NCBI RefSeq assembly: GCF_005080685.1
Contig: NZ_CP039371.1
Coordinates: 6,014,001-6,078,000 of the forward strand
Source of the DNA: Pseudomonas putida
Lineage (GTDB): Bacteria; Pseudomonadota; Gammaproteobacteria; Pseudomonadales; Pseudomonadaceae
DNA: 64,000 nt
Reading direction: 5' to 3'
Both the position numbers and the translations under genes were made by a program. The notes beneath the pieces are model-generated. The model searched no databases. It had not been told where the DNA came from and saw only the letters and a list, made by a program, of their open reading frames with translations. Shown here one piece after another: positions 59,901-64,000 of the stretch (its first letter is position 1; the number at the start of each line of letters is the position of its first letter).

Positions 59901-62543
59901 TTCAGCCGCTTTCAGCAATTGCTGGAGGAGCGCCAGACCCTGGAGCTGGCGATGATCAACTGGGCCGCCGAGTCGGCATCGACGGTCGATCTACCGGCAA
60001 GGACATCGAGCCGCACGAACATCGGCAGGGCTATCTGGCGGCACTGGTTCAGCACCAGCCTACTCGAACTGGGTGGCATCGAGACGACATTCCACCTGAA
60101 TCAGGCCAATCTGGCGGACTTTCCAAGCCAGCTACCTGGCTTCATCTACGAGCGCACCCGGAACCTGGATCTGCTCGACATGGGTCTGGATGCGCCAGGC
60201 GGCATCGTCCCGTTCAGCCCGCAAGGCTTGGAGACCTTGCAGGGCTTTCTCGAACGTTTCCCCCGCCTCACTTCCCTGACCGTGTGTCGCTGGCCAACAG
60301 ATGCCCATCTCGCCTCGCCTTTCCCAAACATTGCCAGCCTCGTGGTCCAGCAACTGCCACAACTGCGCACATTGCGCCTGGGCAACTTGGGGCTGGCCGT
60401 TGACGCATCCGATTTTTCGGCGCTGACCACGCTCACCCAATTACAGACGCTCGACCTCAGTGGCGCGTACCTGCCCCAGACGGCACTGCCCCCATTGCGC
60501 AACCCGTCACTGCGCCACCTCACGCTCGACCAAGCTTCACTCGACCAATGGCCGGCCTGGCTAGACGCCGAAGCCCTGGAGAACCTCGAAACGCTTTCAC
60601 TGCGCTACAACCGTATCAGCGAATTACCCGACTTCCTGCTCTCGCAAAGCACTGCGGGCCAGAGCACCACCCGGATTTCGCTCCAAGGCAACCCATTGCC
60701 GTCTGCGCAGATCTGGCGCTTCGGCCTGGAAACACCAAGACGCTTCGTTATTGAAATGGACATACCGGACTTCCTTCGGATCCAGATCAACAACGCGCGC
60801 AATCAACTCACGGAACTTCGTGTGTCAATCGATCAGTGGACGCATAGTTCCAGTTCCGGCGCCATCCCGAATGCCGAAACACTCGAGGCCCGTGCACGAC
60901 TTGGCGAGGTACTCATAGATTACTGGCGTACAGCCAGAACAAGACAGGGCGTGCCGCTGAACCTGGTCGATGTGGACCTGGCACACTTTCCACAACTACC
61001 AATGTTTTTTCAGGCGTTGGTACAAAACCTGGTGCTTACTCGCGTCGCCGCGACTGCCGAACAGTTGAACACCTTTCTAACGCTGTTCCCGCACCTATCG
61101 GAGTTGCAGTTCTCTGGCCATGTTCAACCCATGACCGCACTGCCTCGAGCCCTTTCCAACATGCGAAACCTGCAAGCCTTGACGCTTCATGACCAAGGTT
61201 TGCTCATCGACCAAGCCATGATGGACAGCTTCAATGACATCAACGGGCTGCTGACGCTCGATCTCTCGGGTAATCGGCTGGCCCCGTTCACCCGAGCGGC
61301 AACCTCGCTCTCCACGCTTCGCCGCCTCTACCTGACGAACACCCAGCTGCAGGCGTGGCCGGCATGGGTAGACGAATTGTTGCCATTGAATTTGCTTGAT
61401 CTGAACGGTAACCAACTGACCACACTGCCCGAACCTATTCTCGCCAACCCCCGCACCCAGCAAATGCAGAGCGAGATTTCACTGATGGGCAACCCGTTAG
61501 AGCGCGACAGCATGATTCGCGCCCATACCAGCGAAGGGTTCAATCGACGTTTCAGGTTCCAAATGGATCTGCCGGAGGACATCCAGGCACTCTCGCCGGC
61601 ACACTCCAGCTCCAGCGACAACTCGCCCTACCACAGCCATGAGTCGAGCCCCGAGTCCAGCCCTGAGTCGAATCCACAACCCACCGTCGAGCCTTGGCTA
61701 CGTTCGACTCCCGAGGAGAACGAAGCACTTCGTCAGGCCTGGCAACAGCTCGAGAACGATGCAGGCGCCGACAATCTGTTGCACCTTGTGCAACGCTTGG
61801 AACAGGCGGCGCCGTACCAGAATGCCGAGACCCGCAACGGTTTCGCTGAACGTGTCGGGCGGATAATCGTGCACGCTGCCCGAAACCCTGTCGATCTTCA
61901 GTTGTTCAATGCCATGGCGCAGGCCGCACGGGTGGGTCGGACCTGCCTCGACGGTGCCTTGCTGGAGTTCAATCAGATCGAATTGCGGCTGTTCAGCGAG
62001 CAAACTTTGCAGGGGCTTACCGGCCCGGAGCGCGGTGCAGCGCTCCTGCGCCTGATGCGCCAGTCCTTCCGTATGGAGTCACTGGACAACATCGCCTATG
62101 CGGGAATCACCCAGAGCGGTCAGCAAGTATTGGCGCTGGGAGGGCGGGACCTGGCCGAAGTGCGTCTGGCCTATCGCGTGCTCCTGGCAGAGGCGCTCAA
62201 CCTGCCGCTCGCACCTTCGAGCATGCTCTACGAGGCTACGGCAGGGGTGAATGCCAACGAGCGGAATCTGGTGATGGCAGAAGTCCAGCGGCGCGAAGGC
62301 GGAACCGAGTTTCTGGACTACATCTCGAACAATCCAATGTGGGTCGATTATTTGCGCAGCGCCTATGAGGACCGTTTTACCGTGATCGAAGACCAGTACA
62401 GGCAGCAGGTGCTTGCCCTTCCCGATGCTTTTCCCGATCGGGCCGTCGATGACCTGGCCGAGGAGTATGCTGCGCTCGAGCGCCGAAAGGCCGCAGAGTA
62501 TCAGGCTCTGATTCGTGAGCTGAGCACCACATTGTCCCTTTGA
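56964..62543 (+). CDS. Giant LRR protein: dermonecrotic-toxin-like N-terminus plus NEL-type E3 ubiquitin ligase domain
   Basis: A protein of about 1,859 residues from a GTG at 56964 (VSTSNANTPYALIERK); a TTG at 56892 is an alternative. In order: a helical region like DUF6543 'dermonecrotic toxin' proteins (to about 560); a long middle region; two leucine-rich repeat blocks (about 1090-1260 and 1370-1520, for example 'LLTLDLSGNRLAPF', 'LNLLDLNGNQLTTLPEP'); a Ser-rich linker ('SSPESSPESNPQ'); and a C-terminal NEL domain. NEL marks are a Cys-Leu-Asp at Cys1661-Asp1663 (RTCLDGALLEFNQIELR), FRMESLDNIA and 'LAEVRLAYRVLLAEALNLPL'. NEL enzymes in pathogens ubiquitinate host proteins, so a role as an effector against eukaryotes is inferred. 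No signal peptide or secretion gene is seen. Bases are less GC-rich than the core. Confidence 0.88.
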   Translation: MSTSNANTPYALIERKIPDWMKSAPSTTHKALRKAVATPLPWLEKALLEQPEIVLQQRFDHVLHIQAEASLKALLKPLKKPDAFAAPLLTKAIEKRFGLKLDVRRTYLFNAKKAAAYKRADESGHDDFVVASRALKRATQSLLHCALQNFEASEAKAGGLDEEATFRSVVLDSNVFRLHVPEGKPVAIPPDEFAALARELDLGGQYQNLLSALRTPVPAQAGVSAAEDDPLLTRLKASEHASLRSHAHLAMLQGHVDADMYAALLLVPKMAHPQYRGTSVCCSFLKLWDMELTGIVAIGPDREVSSKPVPVVVFIPDDPICPLKQYESTGAFTAELRDRLRDASYLSFFQRFVPARHLNTFLSKLEDCLNPKSGFLPIGYRPRVPDPNARLPLGESEVLTKLLVQVASQKIERLQDDARFHAVPTALIDDRAFWERLEYFAQKTMQALSVAAFFVPVLGEVMMGVAAFDLAHEVFEGIDSWTKGETEQALGYLFDVLENVAFMAALGAAGHSTGMPAIEHTPVEMPSFIEELDAIDMPNGEPRLWKPDLEPFGHDIVLPGDLRPNEFGVYEYQGKTWLTVEDRAYSIRPTETPDLFKIEHPTDPSRYEPTVRHNGAGNWLYETDRPLQWEGIQLFRRSGPHNVHFSDEVANRILRITDTHEAVLRRIVSEGKRLPGQLEDTLQRFFLDEKVAQHLADAPFSDRSSLFHRLYSEQQPPQSLRDEMILEAGPRLPAAIRQELLREATAAELQALDQRVMPPRLKAEIDAYLPNVRLTRAYENLFISSVRSLDTDKLIMHTLERLPGWQQQVRIEIHDGAFAGPLQDSIGPTDAAITRFLSREPDGYRLQPTDGGTGEGGRTLYSAIAEALPAAQLTALGLTTDNAAAGLEQQVQQAPLMPRKALRELLGIPARQPGFVPPMRLADGRIGYPLSGRGALAGYILRDTLLDMIRLLGIEEHYPLSAESILSQLESTGMTRPQIFSRFQQLLEERQTLELAMINWAAESASTVDLPARTSSRTNIGRAIWRHWFSTSLLELGGIETTFHLNQANLADFPSQLPGFIYERTRNLDLLDMGLDAPGGIVPFSPQGLETLQGFLERFPRLTSLTVCRWPTDAHLASPFPNIASLVVQQLPQLRTLRLGNLGLAVDASDFSALTTLTQLQTLDLSGAYLPQTALPPLRNPSLRHLTLDQASLDQWPAWLDAEALENLETLSLRYNRISELPDFLLSQSTAGQSTTRISLQGNPLPSAQIWRFGLETPRRFVIEMDIPDFLRIQINNARNQLTELRVSIDQWTHSSSSGAIPNAETLEARARLGEVLIDYWRTARTRQGVPLNLVDVDLAHFPQLPMFFQALVQNLVLTRVAATAEQLNTFLTLFPHLSELQFSGHVQPMTALPRALSNMRNLQALTLHDQGLLIDQAMMDSFNDINGLLTLDLSGNRLAPFTRAATSLSTLRRLYLTNTQLQAWPAWVDELLPLNLLDLNGNQLTTLPEPILANPRTQQMQSEISLMGNPLERDSMIRAHTSEGFNRRFRFQMDLPEDIQALSPAHSSSSDNSPYHSHESSPESSPESNPQPTVEPWLRSTPEENEALRQAWQQLENDAGADNLLHLVQRLEQAAPYQNAETRNGFAERVGRIIVHAARNPVDLQLFNAMAQAARVGRTCLDGALLEFNQIELRLFSEQTLQGLTGPERGAALLRLMRQSFRMESLDNIAYAGITQSGQQVLALGGRDLAEVRLAYRVLLAEALNLPLAPSSMLYEATAGVNANERNLVMAEVQRREGGTEFLDYISNNPMWVDYLRSAYEDRFTVIEDQYRQQVLALPDAFPDRAVDDLAEEYAALERRKAAEYQALIRELSTTLSL

Positions 62544-62551
62544 CCGATCAT

Positions 62552-62585
62552 GACCCAGGCCTCCTCAAGGACGGCGGCCTGGGTC
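62552..62585 (+). terminator. Hairpin after the LRR/NEL gene
   Basis: GACCCAGGCC (62552-62561) pairs perfectly with GGCCTGGGTC (62576-62585), nine bases after the stop. No T run follows, so it may be a weak terminator between the two tandem genes. Confidence 0.6.
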
Positions 62586-62656
62586 GTACTACCATGCTAA
62601 CGCACCCACCCTGCGCGCCTGACTAGCATGTCTTGCCTCACTGACGAGGCTTGACC

Positions 62657-64000
62657 ATGACCCCTGAAAAAACCACTCCTTCCAGTCACGAGAACGTCGC
62701 CACGCTGATCGAGGGCAAGATCGCCCCCTGGATGCGACAGGCGTCCGCCGCCACTCACCGCGAACTCCGCGCCGCCAGCAAAGTCCCCATTCCCTGGTTC
62801 GAAAAGGCATGCCAGACAGCGCCACTGGGTGCACGCACGCTGGTCGAGGACTACGCGCTCTACCGGACCCACGAGTCGCAGGTAAAGGCGCGGCTGAACA
62901 CGCTCCCTACGCTGGAGTCATTCGCCAGGGAACAGCTGTCGGCGGGTATCAAGGCGCGTTTCGGCCTGGACCTGGATGTCGACAAGACGTATCTGTTCAA
63001 CACGGGCAAAGCGGTGGCCTACCAGCAATACCTGCAGGGAGACTCGATCCTCCGTGCCATGCGCGCATTCAAGCTGGCAACCCAATCCCTGCTGCATTGC
63101 GCCATGCAGAACTTTGAGGCTTATGAGGCCCAACCAAAAGGACTGGACGGCGCGAACATGCCGGCCACCGTTCTGGACAGCGACCAGTTTCTAGGCCCCT
63201 GGCCGCTTGGCAAGGAGGTGGCGATCAGCGCCCACGCGTTCGCTGCACTGTGTCGAGATCTGGACATCGGCGGCCAATACCAGCGCCTGATCGATAAGCT
63301 CTACACAGCCAATGAGGGCGAATCGGCCGATCAGGTATGGGCCACGTTCAGCGAAACCGAGCGCTGCGCCTTTCTACTCGATGTCGACAGAGCATTCCTG
63401 GCAAAGAAAATCGATCAACCGCTTCGCGAGGCACTCTCGGGGCTCGCCCGCGATGGACAGTGCGAATACCTGGGTAGCACGATGCGCTGTGCCTTCATCG
63501 AGGCCTTCGGCTACCGAATCGAGGGGGCCCTGATGATTGGCCTCGTGCCGTTTGTCGAAAGGCTGCTGTCCTACGATCCCCTTCATTTGCCATTCAAGAA
63601 CCTGCTGCTGACCTACCTGCCGGGAGCCCCGGATCCACTGACTGTCCATGCTACTGGCCAGGCGGTGCAGGCCTACGTGCGTGAACAGCTCTGGGCCTGG
63701 GATGTGCCGACCCTGCTGACCCGAATTCGCGCCTCCGAGCGCAGCGATTTTCTGCAGGCGCTGCTCGATTGCTTGAATCCCCTGGATTGGGAGACGGTGA
63801 AGATGCTTCCCGGTCACCTCGGGGCGGAAGTTCAGCGAGCGCGAGACCCGAACGCGTGGGTGCCACTCACACTGCAAGCGTTCAACCGGCCGCTGATTGA
63901 TGAACTGGTCGAAGCCAAACGACAGCGACTGAAGGACGATGCCCAGTTCCATGCCGTGCCCACCGCCAGCGAAGACCAGAAAAGCGCGGCAAGGCGTTGG
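62657..64000 (+). CDS. Second dermonecrotic-toxin-like protein, C-terminus cut by window edge
   Basis: From the ATG at 62657 the frame is open to the last base (448 codons). It starts MTPEKTTPSSHENVATLIEG and is homologous to the N-terminus of the preceding gene: 'IEGKIAPWMRQASAATHRELR' against 'IERKIPDWMKSAPSTTHKALR', 'YLFNTGKAVAYQ' against 'YLFNAKKAAAYK', and ATQSLLHCAMQNFEA against ATQSLLHCALQNFEA, with about 25 identical bases in the last. Both contain DDA-(Q/R)-FHAVPTA near residue 420. Whether it also has leucine-rich repeats and a NEL domain cannot be seen. It is probably a tandem duplicate that has diverged. Confidence 0.85.
   Translation, partial: MTPEKTTPSSHENVATLIEGKIAPWMRQASAATHRELRAASKVPIPWFEKACQTAPLGARTLVEDYALYRTHESQVKARLNTLPTLESFAREQLSAGIKARFGLDLDVDKTYLFNTGKAVAYQQYLQGDSILRAMRAFKLATQSLLHCAMQNFEAYEAQPKGLDGANMPATVLDSDQFLGPWPLGKEVAISAHAFAALCRDLDIGGQYQRLIDKLYTANEGESADQVWATFSETERCAFLLDVDRAFLAKKIDQPLREALSGLARDGQCEYLGSTMRCAFIEAFGYRIEGALMIGLVPFVERLLSYDPLHLPFKNLLLTYLPGAPDPLTVHATGQAVQAYVREQLWAWDVPTLLTRIRASERSDFLQALLDCLNPLDWETVKMLPGHLGAEVQRARDPNAWVPLTLQAFNRPLIDELVEAKRQRLKDDAQFHAVPTASEDQKSAARRW

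Overview
The window is a GC-rich chromosomal segment from a fluorescent pseudomonad, most likely the Pseudomonas putida group. The evidence is the phaC1-phaZ-phaC2-phaD / phaF-phaI medium-chain-length polyhydroxyalkanoate (PHA) cluster, the pilGHIJ-chpA-chpC cluster beside gshB, the hslVU and ubiEJB-hisIE-tatABC blocks, and many paired REP elements (cores of the type GGGAGCGGSCTTG). From memory, the gene order closely follows the P. putida KT2440 chromosome. I found no tRNA or rRNA gene, CRISPR array, insertion sequence or prophage.

Layout. 1-651 is the start of a DMT-family permease that leaves the window. 987-3179 holds a DUF3800 protein and a CPA1 Na+/H+ antiporter. 3276-6371 holds an acyl-CoA thioesterase diverging from a promoter, an S-adenosylhomocysteine riboswitch, ahcY and metF (methyl cycle). 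6702-9932 holds an RhlE-type RNA helicase, a YceI protein and a cytochrome b561. 10156-15525 holds a secreted FAD amine oxidase-like protein, an unknown protein, bioA, rsmE and a TrhA/hemolysin III protein. 15665-24108 is a minus-strand Chp-type chemosensory operon in the order pilG, pilH, pilI, pilJ, chpA, chpC.

24317-32925 carries gshB, a TonB-like protein, yqgE, ruvX, pyrR, pyrB, a dihydroorotase-like pyrC' without metal-site histidines, then hslV and hslU behind a sigma-32-type promoter, and a DUF971 gene. 33155-40156 is the PHA locus: two synthases around a depolymerase, the regulator phaD, and convergent phasin genes phaI and phaF. Between phaD and phaF lies a 105-bp tandem array that includes the last codons of phaF. 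40283-46263 carries ubiquinone biosynthesis (ubiE, ubiJ, ubiB), histidine biosynthesis (hisI, hisE), the Tat translocase and a second RsmE-family methyltransferase. 46361-50570 has a chemoreceptor and a convergent polar amino acid ABC transporter. 50808-56782 (minus) has opgG-opgH for periplasmic glucans and dtd-pip.

The right end, 56964-64000, is accessory. It holds two tandem homologous large genes. The first encodes a protein of about 1,859 residues with a dermonecrotic-toxin-like N-terminal region, leucine-rich repeats, a Ser-rich linker and a C-terminal region matching NEL-type E3 ubiquitin ligases, including a Cys-x-Asp motif. The second is homologous over its N-terminal region and is cut by the window edge. 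This pair is the most unusual content. Other points of note are the phaF-REP array, the SAH riboswitch with terminator-like structures between ahcY and metF, a terminator-like hairpin inside hslVU, and a compact ChpA.
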